Of a stretch of DNA of 64,000 nt, positions 16,558 to 25,499 are shown in pieces. The notes under the pieces were generated by a model, which saw only the letters and a program-made list of their open reading frames with translations, ran no database searches and had not been told where the DNA came from. The position numbers were made by a program, and so were the translations under genes. This DNA comes from Rhodopirellula sp. P2 (GTDB lineage: Bacteria; Planctomycetota; Planctomycetia; Pirellulales; Pirellulaceae): assembly GCF_028768465.1 (NCBI RefSeq), contig NZ_CP118225.1, positions 4,569,001-4,633,000 on the forward strand, in the 5' to 3' direction. The stretch's first letter is position 1, and each line of letters opens with the position of its first letter.

Positions 16558-19500
16558 ATGCGTTTTCGTTTCGTCTCGTTTCTGCTGTTCGTTTCCAGTT
16601 GTGTTGGGCTGCATTCGATGACCGGCCAGGAAGTGGAGCATGTGTTGCACCCCACGCGTGATCCGGCGCTGACAAGCGAGGAATCGTTCTCCAAGATTGA
16701 AGTGGCTGATCCGTTTGAAATCCAAGTGGTCGCGGCGGAACCTTTGGTAATGGATCCGGTCGACTTTGATTGGGGGCCGGATGGTCGCTTGTGGGTCGTC
16801 GAAATGGCGGACTACCCGATCGGTGTGAACGGACATGGAGAACCTGGCGGACGCGTGCGAGTGCTGGAGGATCGGGACGGGGACGGAACCTACGATCATT
16901 CAATTCTGTTCGCCGACAAACTCAGTACCCCAAGCGGTGTGCTTGCATGGCGAGACGGAGTCCTGGTGACCGCGTGCCCCGATGTGCTGTATCTGGAAGA
17001 CACGACTGGCGATGGGGTCGCTGATCACATTGAGAAACTGTATTCCGGTTTCGCGGAGGGCAACCAACAACATCGTGTCAACGGATTGCGTTGGGGGTTG
17101 GACAATTGGGTCTATCTGGCCAACGGAGACAGTGGGGGGACGGTTGTTTCCCACCGGACCGGAAAGTCGGTCAACATCAGCGGACGGGATTTGAGAATTC
17201 GACCCGACACGGGGGAGATTGAAACGCAGTCCGGGCAAACCCAGTTCGGCCGCAACTGCGACAACTGGGGGAATTGGTTTGGCTGCAACAACCCGAATCC
17301 CATCTTTCACTATGTTCTGGACGAAGGCTATTTGCGTCGCAACCCGCATGTCGTGCCGCCATCCGTTCGGCGTGACATTCGAGTCGGTGACACTCAGGTC
17401 TACCCGATCGGTCCGATCATCAGTCACTGCGATCCCATTCACCGACCAATTGGCGCGACGCCGATCTTCACAGCGGCCTGCGGAACCATCGTGTACCGTG
17501 ACACGCTGTTTGGCGCTGACTACGAGGGAGCGACGTTCACCAGCGAGCCCGTTTACAACATCGTTCACGCTCGCAAGCTGCTTCCGAACGGTGTGACGTT
17601 CGACAGCGTCAAAATTCACGGCGACGGTGAGGAGTTTCTTCGCTCAGCGGATCCCTGGTCCCGTCCCGCTGGGCTGCACACCGGACCCGACGGCGCACTG
17701 TATGTTGCCGACATGGTCCGTGAAGTGATCGAGCACCCGGAATGGATTGCCGATGAGCTGGAAGCTCAACTGGACCTTCGCTCCGGAGCTGATTTGGGAC
17801 GGATCTACCGAGTCGCTCCGCGGGAAAGTTCACGGCGGGAATTTCAACGTTTTGACAGAACCGCGGTGGGGGACCTGGTGGGATTGTTGGATTCACCAAG
17901 CGGATGGCAGCGGGACTTGGTTCAGCGGATGTTGATTTGGCAATGGCCGGATTTGCCAGGGGACCAGCAAGCGACGGCGAGACGCCAGCTTCGCGAATTG
18001 CTTTCCAAAAGCGACAATCCGCTGGCAAGATTGCATGCGTTGGCGAGCTTGGCCGGGCTGCAGGAAGTCTCCAAAGCGGATTTGCAACTCGCCGTGCAAG
18101 ACCGGCATCCGGGGATACGACGCCATGCAATTCGAATTCTTGGCGAGCAGTTGACTGGTGACGAGGCTCGATCGGAAGACGTCGCAGCGGTGGACAATTG
18201 GAATGCCTCCGATTGGCAGGGATCGATCGAGCGATTGGTGACGGACGACGATCCGATGATTCCATTGCAGCTTGCGTACACGCTTGGATCGATCGATCAG
18301 GTCTGGGCCGCCGATTGTCTCGCAGACATCGCGTTGGCATCGGGGCAGGATGGTTATTTGAGAGCCGCCATCCTCAGCAGCATTCATGCCGGCAACATCG
18401 AGCGGGTGCTTTCGACTTGGATGAAGAGCGGTCAACGAGATCCCCAGTGGTTGGGGACGCTGGCTGGGATCGCGATCAAACTCGATGTTCCGAGCGCAGC
18501 TTCGATGATGCTTCAAGAACTGGAATCTGGAAGCGACTCCAGCGATCCCGTTGGGGTTTGGCGAGTGCTGGTGGCGTGGTACGAATCACTTGGCAACTCC
18601 GCAGAGGAGCTTGACCACATGCTTGCTGCTGCGTCACGGGAAAGTCTGAATCGTTTGCATCAATCTGTGCGCAACGAGTTGCAGTCGGCAGACTCATCGC
18701 CGGCCAAACTGTTGATCGGAATGCAATTGCTGGGCAAGCGTGAGACGCAGAGAGCAGCGGACATCGAATTATTGGCCAGCTTTCTTTCGCCGCATTCGCC
18801 CATCCAGATTCAGCAGGCCGCCGCAACGACTTTAGCTGGAATGAATGCAGACGATGTGCCCGAGATCTTGACCGCGGGATGGAGTGCCCATGGGCCGGCA
18901 CTGCGACAGCAGATTCTCGCCGACTTGATCAGTCGACCAACCTGGACGGTGGAACTGCTTGACCTGATCGAACAGGGAGCGATCTCAGCGAATTCGTTGA
19001 GTGGGGCTTTGCGTCGCCAGCTGGTGGAGCATCGCGATGCGAACGTCCGAGATCGTGCGATTGGCGTTTTAGGTTCGGTCGATCCGGACCGTGTGCAGGT
19101 CATCGAAGCTTATCGTCCGGCGATGGAATTGCTTGCCGGCGGACGGGCAAGTGTGGATCGTGGTCGTGTTGTGTTCACCGCGAATTGTGCGGCTTGCCAT
19201 CGCTTGGAAGGGAAGGGAACTGCAATCGGGCCAGACTTGACCACGCTTACCAATCGTTCACCTGACGCATTGCTGACCGCGATCATCGATCCCAGTTTGG
19301 CCGTCGAGGCAAAGTACCAGCAGTACCAAGTCTTGCTGGAGGACGGCCGAGCCTACGCGGGGGTGTTGGCCGAAGAAACTGCGACCAGTTTGAAACTGAT
19401 CACGGCTGAAGGCAAAAGTCACTCGCTGTTGCGAAATGAAATAGAACGCTTGCAGGGGAGTTCCGTTTCGATGATGCCGGTTGGCCTGGAGAAAGAGATT

Positions 19501-19560
19501 GGGACGCAACAGATGGCTGATCTGCTGCTGTATATTCAGGGCCAGTCGCTGTCCAATTGA
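16558..19560 (+). CDS. PVC-type haem-binding dehydrogenase (propeller + HEAT-like + cytochrome c domain)
   Basis: 1000 residues from the ATG at 16558, with GAGGGG just upstream. A signal peptide (VSFLLFVSSCVGLHSMTGQ) precedes three regions. First is a PQQ/sugar-dehydrogenase-like beta-propeller (about 50-420; DFDWGPDGRLWVVEMADYP, RVNGLRWGLDNWVYLANGDSG, GLHTGPDGALYVADM). Second is a helical HEAT-like middle (about 430-850). Third is a C-terminal c-type haem domain with CAACH and distal methionines (about 870-1000), of the planctomycete-specific TIGR02603 kind. It likely oxidises a sugar or alcohol in the periplasm and passes electrons to its own haem; the cofactor and substrate are unknown. 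First gene of a three-gene operon (27 bp to the next). Confidence 0.95.
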   Translation: MRFRFVSFLLFVSSCVGLHSMTGQEVEHVLHPTRDPALTSEESFSKIEVADPFEIQVVAAEPLVMDPVDFDWGPDGRLWVVEMADYPIGVNGHGEPGGRVRVLEDRDGDGTYDHSILFADKLSTPSGVLAWRDGVLVTACPDVLYLEDTTGDGVADHIEKLYSGFAEGNQQHRVNGLRWGLDNWVYLANGDSGGTVVSHRTGKSVNISGRDLRIRPDTGEIETQSGQTQFGRNCDNWGNWFGCNNPNPIFHYVLDEGYLRRNPHVVPPSVRRDIRVGDTQVYPIGPIISHCDPIHRPIGATPIFTAACGTIVYRDTLFGADYEGATFTSEPVYNIVHARKLLPNGVTFDSVKIHGDGEEFLRSADPWSRPAGLHTGPDGALYVADMVREVIEHPEWIADELEAQLDLRSGADLGRIYRVAPRESSRREFQRFDRTAVGDLVGLLDSPSGWQRDLVQRMLIWQWPDLPGDQQATARRQLRELLSKSDNPLARLHALASLAGLQEVSKADLQLAVQDRHPGIRRHAIRILGEQLTGDEARSEDVAAVDNWNASDWQGSIERLVTDDDPMIPLQLAYTLGSIDQVWAADCLADIALASGQDGYLRAAILSSIHAGNIERVLSTWMKSGQRDPQWLGTLAGIAIKLDVPSAASMMLQELESGSDSSDPVGVWRVLVAWYESLGNSAEELDHMLAAASRESLNRLHQSVRNELQSADSSPAKLLIGMQLLGKRETQRAADIELLASFLSPHSPIQIQQAAATTLAGMNADDVPEILTAGWSAHGPALRQQILADLISRPTWTVELLDLIEQGAISANSLSGALRRQLVEHRDANVRDRAIGVLGSVDPDRVQVIEAYRPAMELLAGGRASVDRGRVVFTANCAACHRLEGKGTAIGPDLTTLTNRSPDALLTAIIDPSLAVEAKYQQYQVLLEDGRAYAGVLAEETATSLKLITAEGKSHSLLRNEIERLQGSSVSMMPVGLEKEIGTQQMADLLLYIQGQSLSN

Positions 19561-19587
19561 ACGCCCCTCCTGCTTCACAACATTTCA

Positions 19588-21105
19588 ATGCATCTGAGAA
19601 CAATCGAACCACACCGCGTTGTCACTGCCCGCCGGACGCCTACGTTTTCTTTCCTGGCAACGTTTGTTTCAGCGGTTGCTCTTGGTGTCATGGGATGGCT
19701 GGGGCCCAATCCTGTGGTGGCGGATCAAATGCTGCCCGAAGGGTTGTTCATCGAAGGGTACACCGACCAACTCAGCTATGTTGCGGGCGATGAGATCGCG
19801 TTTCACCTGTCGGGCACCGGTGCCGTGTCGGTTCAGATTGACCGATTGGGAGCGGAACGCCAACGCGTTCACCAACAGGATGGGATCGCTGTTTCGCCTC
19901 AGCGAATTCCGGATCGGGCATCGTCGCATGGGTGCCAGTGGGCGGAGGCGTTTCGAATGACGGTCCCAGACGACTGGAAGTCGGGTTACTACGAAGTGAC
20001 CCTGACGACTCGCGATCAGGGCGGCAGGTTTGTCGGACGCAATCAGCGAACTGCGGTGGGATCTTTGTTCTTTGTCGTTCGATCCAAAACACCGGGCGCC
20101 ACATCGCCCATTTTGATTCAACTGGCGACCAACACCTACAATGCCTATACGAACTGGGGTGGGCACAGCTTGTACGGATACCATGACCGAGACGGCGTCC
20201 AAGGCAACCGCGTTTCCTTTGATCGACCGATTCAATCCCAGTTCGCTAAGTGGGAACTGCCGTTCATTCAGTGGGCGGAGAAGTCAGGTTACGAACTGGA
20301 GTACGCGGTCAACAGCGATTTGGAATTCCATCCTGAGATGTTGTCCAAATATCGTTTGGTGTTGAGTGTTGGACATGACGAGTATTGGTCGACGCCGATG
20401 CGAGACCACTTGGAAAGCTACATCGCTGAGGGTGGGAACGTCGCCTTTTTCAGTGGCAACACATGTTGTTGGCAAGTTCGCAGCGAAGATGAGGGACGCG
20501 CGTTGACTTGCTACAAGCAGTTCTACAACATGGACCCTGAGTTTCGAACGACGGACCATCAACGACTGAGCACGGCGTGGGGCCATCACTTGGTCAATCG
20601 TCCCGAAAATCAGTTGACGGGAGTTGGATTCATGTGGGGTGGCTACCATCTCAGCCACGGTCAATTCATGGACGGTTCGGGAGCCTACGACGTGCATCGC
20701 CCGGAACACTGGGTGTTCGACGGCACGGATGTCGAGCAAGGCGATCAGATCGGAGGCGCCGACACGGTGGTCGGGTACGAGTGCGACGGGTGTGAAATGG
20801 AATGGCGAGATGGGTTGCCGTTTCCCACCGGTCGCGATGGAACGCCTGAGTCATTCACGATTCTGGGGACCTGTCCTGCTCGCTGGCATCCCGGTGATTC
20901 CTTTTGGTACGACCGTTTTCCGGAAGACCGAATTGGTGCGTCGGTGATGGGCGTGTACCAACGCGGAGGAACGGTGTTCACGGCAGGTTCCACCGATTGG
21001 GCACACGGTTTAAGGGGAAATTCTCCGGTGATTGAACAAGCCACTCGAAACATTCTGGACCGTTTGTCAGCGAAGTCGGACCAGCAAGCGTCGGATGAGA
21101 ACTGA
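19588..21105 (+). CDS. N,N-dimethylformamidase-beta-like secreted protein
   Basis: 505 residues. An N-terminal signal (FLATFVSAVALGVMGWLGPNPVVA) leads into an Ig/beta-like domain (about 45-165, EGLFIEGYTDQLSYVAGDEIAFHLSG), then a large domain typical of the dimethylformamidase large-subunit C-terminus: NTYNAYTNWGGHSLYGYHD, LVLSVGHDEYWSTPMRDHLESYIAEGGNVAFFSGNTCCWQVR and VFTAGSTDWAHGL. In DMFase the equivalent glutamate and tyrosines bind catalytic iron; which of these are kept cannot be judged without alignment. The GHDEYW segment recalls a class-I glutamine-amidotransferase-like fold. Substrate unknown; the protein is exported, unlike classical DMFase. It follows the PVC cytochrome by 27 bp and overlaps the next start by one base. 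Confidence 0.85.
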   Translation: MHLRTIEPHRVVTARRTPTFSFLATFVSAVALGVMGWLGPNPVVADQMLPEGLFIEGYTDQLSYVAGDEIAFHLSGTGAVSVQIDRLGAERQRVHQQDGIAVSPQRIPDRASSHGCQWAEAFRMTVPDDWKSGYYEVTLTTRDQGGRFVGRNQRTAVGSLFFVVRSKTPGATSPILIQLATNTYNAYTNWGGHSLYGYHDRDGVQGNRVSFDRPIQSQFAKWELPFIQWAEKSGYELEYAVNSDLEFHPEMLSKYRLVLSVGHDEYWSTPMRDHLESYIAEGGNVAFFSGNTCCWQVRSEDEGRALTCYKQFYNMDPEFRTTDHQRLSTAWGHHLVNRPENQLTGVGFMWGGYHLSHGQFMDGSGAYDVHRPEHWVFDGTDVEQGDQIGGADTVVGYECDGCEMEWRDGLPFPTGRDGTPESFTILGTCPARWHPGDSFWYDRFPEDRIGASVMGVYQRGGTVFTAGSTDWAHGLRGNSPVIEQATRNILDRLSAKSDQQASDEN

Positions 21106-21443
21106 TGCGTTTCAAGGTGGCGAATGTGAGATGTCCGGAATGTGGGGTCAGGCAAATCAGCCGCTGCTATGCCGCCCATCTCATGGCGTGGTTGCCAGGA
21201 TGCGATGAAACCGTCGCCTGCTCAAGTTGTCATTCTTCATTGCGATTCGAGCCCAACCGGTCCCCCTACCCGCCTCTCGCTGGCGTTCTGGGACTGGTTC
21301 CCCTGCTGCACCACACTTACGTTGTTGGGGTGCAAACGCACTCGCCTTTGCCTGCGGTTGGCGTGTCGATCGGGATCCTCGTCGTTGTTTTCTTGCTGCG
21401 GTCTCGCATCATGGGAAGTGTTGAACTTGCGTTCCCAAACTAG
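21105..21443 (+). CDS. Zinc-ribbon membrane protein, translationally coupled
   Basis: 112 residues. The ATG shares its A with the preceding TGA (TGATG at 21103-21107), a classic coupling arrangement. The N-terminus has two CxxC pairs (CPECG at about 10-13 and CSSC at about 39-42), forming a zinc ribbon. Two hydrophobic segments follow (PPLAGVLGLVPLLHHTYVVGV and AVGVSIGILVVVFLLRSRI). Small ribbon-plus-membrane proteins of this layout are frequent in planctomycetes and unassigned. Co-expression with the cytochrome and DMFase-like genes is the only clue to role. Confidence 0.75.
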   Translation: MRFKVANVRCPECGVRQISRCYAAHLMAWLPGCDETVACSSCHSSLRFEPNRSPYPPLAGVLGLVPLLHHTYVVGVQTHSPLPAVGVSIGILVVVFLLRSRIMGSVELAFPN

Positions 21444-21450
21444 AAAAGTG

Positions 21451-21763
21451 GGCTCATCCGACGGAAGCGTGCGCGGCACCCTGACTTCAGGTTTTTGGAG
21501 GGATTTCTCCGATGCCCGAAGTTTGAACGGACCATTTCGAGGCGTTCGAATTGAGTTGCCAAGTGAAGCGGAAGCAAGCTCTGCTGAGGAGCAACTTGCC
21601 AAGGAATAGCTTGGCCTCCGATGCGCCGAAGGTGCTTCGCGGCCCACCGGCATGCTCGCCATGCCGGTGGGTTGTTTTCAACACGGACGCCGTCCATCAT
21701 TGAACATTCGGACATCGGTGCATGCCTTGAAAACCTCGGGCGCACCCTTCCGTCGGATGAGCC
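21451..21763. repeat. 313-bp element bounded by 24-bp inverted repeats (MITE-like)
   Basis: The left end GGCTCATCCGACGGAAGCGT (21451-21474 in full) and the reverse complement of 21740-21763 agree at 23 of 24 bases. Complementarity continues inward with gaps (AGGTTTT and CGATGxCCGAA segments on both sides) over roughly 80-90 bp. The interior has no transposase. This geometry fits a small non-autonomous transposable element or a decayed paired repeat. It lies directly after the zinc-ribbon gene. Confidence 0.7.
21643..21678 (+). terminator. Strong hairpin with T-rich tail
   Basis: A perfect 12-bp stem CCCACCGGCATG (21643-21654) with loop CTCGC, complement at 21660-21671, followed by TTGTTTT. 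It has the form of an intrinsic terminator on the plus strand for the operon ending at 21443, although 200 bp away and inside the repeat element. Confidence 0.6.
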
Positions 21764-21866
21764 TCAAATGTTTGCGTGGTCGGCCGCCGTTGTCGAGCGG
21801 CGTGATGCGAACAGTTCGAAATGGATACGGTAAAAACGAGGCTTCGCGTTTGAGGGTTGCCCGACG

Positions 21867-21888
21867 GAACAGTTGGGGACAACTGTTC
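21867..21888. repeat. Perfect 9-bp stem repeat GAACAGTTG/CAACTGTTC
   Basis: Arms at 21867-21875 and 21880-21888 with loop GGGA. Just downstream, CCCAAACCGAAGTTTCGGG (about 21913-21931) forms another stem related to the hairpin at 61889-61919. The rest of 21764-22223 contains no recognisable gene. Long open frames through here are accidental. Confidence 0.6.
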
Positions 21889-22223
21889 TACTCTGACTTC
21901 GCTCATCCACTTCCCAAACCGAAGTTTCGGGCGGAGGTCGAGCGACGTCGTTCAGACGTACGCGAGCAAGGGGGCGGAGCATCGGAACCGCCACGCACTT
22001 CCCTCCCCGGAATTCTCACTGAACGCTCGCATTCCGTCCCTCGACGATCGTTTCGGGGATTCTTTCTTGTTTGTACACTCATACCCGACGGTACGCTCAA
22101 TCCGCCCGTTCACAAAGTGCGGGAGTTGCCAACATCGAGAAATCCGAAAACACAGACCGCGAAGAGTGATCCCTCGCGAATCCAAATGTCATCCAATCCC
22201 TTCCTCCACGTCCGATCACCGAA

Positions 22224-22439
22224 ATGGTCGGTGGTCGCTCCGATTCGTATGAGACGTTGCTCGTTCGTGGACGCAATCGAGCCATGTACGAGATGGCTGA
22301 AAGAGCACGGGAGTTGGGGGCGAATGCCGTGGTTGGAATGCACTTCGATTATTCGACCGTTGGCAATTCGATGCGGATGATTTGCTGCAACGGAACCGCG
22401 GTGAATGCGATCGCCAACACCGCACCAGACAATGCGTAG
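22224..22439 (+). pseudogene. YbjQ/DUF74-family protein, N-terminal half missing
   Basis: The 71-residue frame (MVGGRSDSYETLLVRGRNRAM, then ELGANAVVGMHFDYSTVGNSMRMICCNGTAV) matches the C-terminal two-thirds of YbjQ, a family usually about 105 residues long and assembling into a pentamer with a proposed heavy-metal-binding role. The usual first 35-40 residues (TGEAILGANI-type strand and helix) are not present. In-frame sequence upstream reaches a stop at 22167-22169 without them, and the preceding DNA is repeat-rich. Residues PITE just before the ATG still resemble the family, so the break point is slightly upstream. Most likely a truncated relic; a functional short form is less likely. Confidence 0.6.
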
Positions 22440-22539
22440 CGATCCTGGGCAACGCGAAGTGGATGGTTCGGCTGGGGAAGTCGAACGTGGCGTTGAATTC
22501 CAACCCGCGGAGCTCGAACACCGAACGGATTCCCTGCCC

Positions 22540-22944
22540 ATGAATCCGTATCGTTCCCCGGAAACGGAACCGACGGTGCCATCCAAACCGGCATCGGCCT
22601 TGTGCCCGGTTTGCGGTCATTCGGTCAGTCGATGGCGGCTGGGGTTTCCGGGGTGCCGGTGTGAAACTTGCAAGCGTCGCTTGGGGTTGAAGAATTCTTG
22701 GCAGGCCAGTTCGATGTCCACGGCGACGGCGGTCGTCTGTTTTGCTTCGCTGATGTTCTTCGAGGCAATCCCGACAAGCAAGCCGGTTGTGTTTGGCCTT
22801 CACGTGCTGGTGTTTTTGATGTGTGGCACGCTTTGGTTCCACCTGTGGGGTCAGCCTGCCCTGCGCACCTGGATGGGGGCCGCATCGAGAACCGCCTTGG
22901 CTCGAGAACGCGCGCGTTTTCAAGATGAAACGGATCGGGCTTGA
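22540..22944 (+). CDS. Small zinc-ribbon membrane protein starting MNPYRSP
   Basis: 134 residues from the ATG at 22540. It begins MNPYRSPETEP, then a ribbon with CPVCG (about 22-25) and CETC (about 41-44), followed by two hydrophobic segments (TATAVVCFASLMFFEAI and VVFGLHVLVFLMCGTLWFHLW). The arrangement resembles the small ribbon protein at 21105 but the sequence is different. The NPYRSP tag is at the opposite end from that in the protein at 14331. Function unknown; inner membrane. Confidence 0.7.
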   Translation: MNPYRSPETEPTVPSKPASALCPVCGHSVSRWRLGFPGCRCETCKRRLGLKNSWQASSMSTATAVVCFASLMFFEAIPTSKPVVFGLHVLVFLMCGTLWFHLWGQPALRTWMGAASRTALARERARFQDETDRA

Positions 22945-23018
22945 TCTCCGAGGCACGTTTTTGCTAGCGGTGCAGTTCGAGGATTCTCGCACGTGTTCCC
23001 GCGAAATTTGGTCGCATT

Positions 23019-23423
23019 ATGTTGGCTCGACACCACCGCTTTTTTATCGCTTCGTTGTTTGTTTGTCTGGGATTGGGATTGGTGGATGCACCGTCGGCTC
23101 AGGCTCAGATCACGACCCGCAGTCCATTGGGGACGCAGGGCGATTCCACGGCCAAGTTGTATGAGCGATTGGTCAACCGATTGCACGCGACGACGCAGCC
23201 ACAGCAGGACTATCTGCTGGAGATCACCAAGCGAGTGAATGACCGCAAGTTGGATTTGCGGTTGGTGGTGGCCATTGAACGCTATGCAATCCGGCGTGAT
23301 TCGCATTACCCGTTTCCGTTTTTCGAGCGGGCTTTGATGTACGAAGCCAAGAAACGGGGGATCATCTTGCCCTCGATCAAATTGTTCCAGGACCAGCCCA
23401 TCGTGACGGTCCCGACCTACTGA
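23019..23423 (+). CDS. Secreted small helical protein of unknown function
   Basis: 134 residues with a good signal peptide (HHRFFIASLFVCLGLGLVDAPSAQAQ, cleavage after AQA). The mature part is mostly helical and basic (AKLYERLVNRLHATTQPQQDYLLEITKRVNDRKLDLRLVVAIERYAIRR). It has no cysteine and no match I know. It sits 123 bp before the antiporter gene in the same direction. Confidence 0.65.
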   Translation: MLARHHRFFIASLFVCLGLGLVDAPSAQAQITTRSPLGTQGDSTAKLYERLVNRLHATTQPQQDYLLEITKRVNDRKLDLRLVVAIERYAIRRDSHYPFPFFERALMYEAKKRGIILPSIKLFQDQPIVTVPTY

Positions 23424-23546
23424 GATGTCGGAAAGTTTGATTTCCAAGTGACGCGGAGAGGTCGTTGGTGCTGTGCGGCGCTCGTGCCGGCAGATATCCT
23501 GTGAGCGGTTTCCGATCACTTTCTTCCTTGCCGACGCATCCGCCTC

Positions 23547-25499
23547 ATGGATTTTTTGCTTTACCTCGCACTCGTGCCCGCGCTCGGGGTGACGGCTCAA
23601 TGGTTGGCGTGGCGCACGAAGCTACCCAGCATTCTGTTGTTGCTTTTGTTCGGGGTCTGTTTGGGGCACTTTGTTGTCCAGCCCGACGCGTTGCTGGCCA
23701 ACCTGACGGGCGGCGATGAGTCCGCGGGCCCGAACATTCTGTTCCCGCTGGTGTCGCTGTCGGTGGCGGTCATCATGTTTGAAGGCGGACTGACGCTGAA
23801 GCTGAGCGAGCTTCGTGAATCAGGGTCTTCCTCGCTGAGGCTGTGCACGGTTGGTGCTGCCCTGGCTTTCTTTGGCAACACCTTGGCGATCCACTGGATC
23901 CTCGGATTTGTCTGGCCCCTGAGCTTTTTGCTGGGAGCGATCCTGGTGGTGACCGGGCCGACAGTGATCGGGCCGTTGCTACGGCAAGTCAAACCGAGCC
24001 GGAGGGTGGCATCGACCCTGAAATGGGAAGGGATCGTCATCGATCCCATCGGCGCGGTGTTGGCTGTGCTGGTGTTCGAAGAATTGGTGGTGGCTCAGTC
24101 GGCGCCGCACTGGTCGGGGGCGTTGAAGTCGCTGGTCCTGACCGCTGCGATTGGAGTCGGGCTGGGCGTCGTGGGCGGAGCGTTGTTGACACAGGCACTG
24201 CGTCGTTACTGGGTGCCCGATCATTTGCACGGTGTCGCCGCATTGGCACTGGCATTGTTGCTGTTCGCGCTGAGCAACCTGATGGCCCACGAATCAGGCC
24301 TGATCGCAGTGACCGTGTTGGGGATTTGGCTGACCAACCAAAAACACTTTGATGTCGAACACATCATCGAGCTGAAAGAGAATCTGCGCACGCTGCTGAT
24401 TGGCTGCTTGTTCATCGTGCTTGGTTCGCGAGTCAATTTGACGGACTTGGCCACGATTGGGATGCCAGGGATTGGTTTGATTCTGGCGTTGATTTTCATC
24501 GTGCGTCCGCTGTCGGTCTACTTGTCGCTGTTGCGAAGCCCGCTGAACTATCGCGAGCAGACGTTCATCGCGGGGTTGGCACCGCGTGGGATTGTCGCGG
24601 CGGCGGTGAGCAGTGTGTTTGCGTTGTCGATGGAAAGCCGGACGGATCTGAATATCCCGGGTTCGGAACAACTGGCGACGGTGACCTTTTTGGTCATCAT
24701 CGGAACCGTCGCGGTGTACGGAATTGCGGCGGCCCCGTTGGCTCGGCTGTTGAAATTGGCCGAGGAAACCAGTCGCGGTGTGTTGATCGCCGGAGCGGAC
24801 GCTTGGGTGCGAGATTTTGCGACTGAGCTGAACGCCGCAGGGATCCCTGTGTTGCTGGTCGACACGAACTACAACAAAATCAGTCAGGCTCGAATCGCTG
24901 GGCTTCGTGGAGAGTGCGCCAATATTCTGAACGAGCACGCACGCGAAGATCTGGATCTCTCCGGGATCGGCCGACTGTTGGCGATGACGCCCAACGACGA
25001 AGTCAACTCATTGGCGCTGCGGGAATGTCGCGCGATGTTTGAGTCCTCCCGTTTGTATCAATTGACATTCAAGACGAAGAACACAGCCGGGCGCCGTGGG
25101 TTGACCAAGAACTTGATGGGGCGGGAACTGTTTGGCGAGGGGCTGACGTTCACGCGGTTGTCGGAAATGCACGCGGCGGGAGCGTCATTGAAGACCACAA
25201 AGCTGACGGAGTCGTACTCCTTTGCCGATTTTCAAGAGACGTATGGTGAAGTGACCACCGTGCTGTGTGCGATCACGGCGGAAGGCGGCTTGAATATCAA
25301 TACCGTCGATGCGCCGCTTGTTCCGGTGGCGGGGCAAACGATCTTGGCGTTGGTGAGCAGCACCCCGGTCCCTGAAAAGCACGCGGTCAAGGCCTCCAAA
25401 AAGCGGACGGAGGCGAGACAGGAAGGGAACGACGAAGCGAATGCGGACACCGGTCGTGAGCCTGCCGACGAAGCAGCCAATGAGGAGCCAGCCTCGTGA
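23547..25499 (+). CDS. Cation/proton antiporter (CPA family) with C-terminal TrkA/RCK-like domain
   Basis: 650 residues. About twelve membrane helices span residues 1-405: opening MDFLLYLALVPALGVTAQWL, then FEGGLTLKLSEL, GAILVVTGPTVIGPLL and the ion-site helix EGIVIDPIGAVLAVLVFEEL. This last motif (E...D) differs from the ND of CPA1 and the DD of electrogenic CPA2 antiporters. The soluble C-terminal part (about 415-590; RGVLIAGADAWVRDFATELNAAGIPVLLVDTN) is a Rossmann RCK_N-like domain that would bind a nucleotide and gate transport. The last 50 residues are charged and probably disordered. The protein likely exchanges Na+ or K+ for H+, which suits a marine organism. The next gene starts within its stop codon. 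Confidence 0.9.
   Translation: MDFLLYLALVPALGVTAQWLAWRTKLPSILLLLLFGVCLGHFVVQPDALLANLTGGDESAGPNILFPLVSLSVAVIMFEGGLTLKLSELRESGSSSLRLCTVGAALAFFGNTLAIHWILGFVWPLSFLLGAILVVTGPTVIGPLLRQVKPSRRVASTLKWEGIVIDPIGAVLAVLVFEELVVAQSAPHWSGALKSLVLTAAIGVGLGVVGGALLTQALRRYWVPDHLHGVAALALALLLFALSNLMAHESGLIAVTVLGIWLTNQKHFDVEHIIELKENLRTLLIGCLFIVLGSRVNLTDLATIGMPGIGLILALIFIVRPLSVYLSLLRSPLNYREQTFIAGLAPRGIVAAAVSSVFALSMESRTDLNIPGSEQLATVTFLVIIGTVAVYGIAAAPLARLLKLAEETSRGVLIAGADAWVRDFATELNAAGIPVLLVDTNYNKISQARIAGLRGECANILNEHAREDLDLSGIGRLLAMTPNDEVNSLALRECRAMFESSRLYQLTFKTKNTAGRRGLTKNLMGRELFGEGLTFTRLSEMHAAGASLKTTKLTESYSFADFQETYGEVTTVLCAITAEGGLNINTVDAPLVPVAGQTILALVSSTPVPEKHAVKASKKRTEARQEGNDEANADTGREPADEAANEEPAS

Noticed and set aside
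15747..16661. Open frame of about 300 codons on the plus strand through the repeat-rich spacer
   Set aside because: It crosses the inverted repeat, has an irregular Arg/Trp-rich composition, overlaps the start of the PVC cytochrome gene, and shows no domain or ribosome-binding site.
21652..22380. Open frame of about 240 codons on the plus strand
   Set aside because: It runs through the MITE-like and palindromic repeats in a Arg/Ser-rich frame and conflicts with the recognisable YbjQ remnant.
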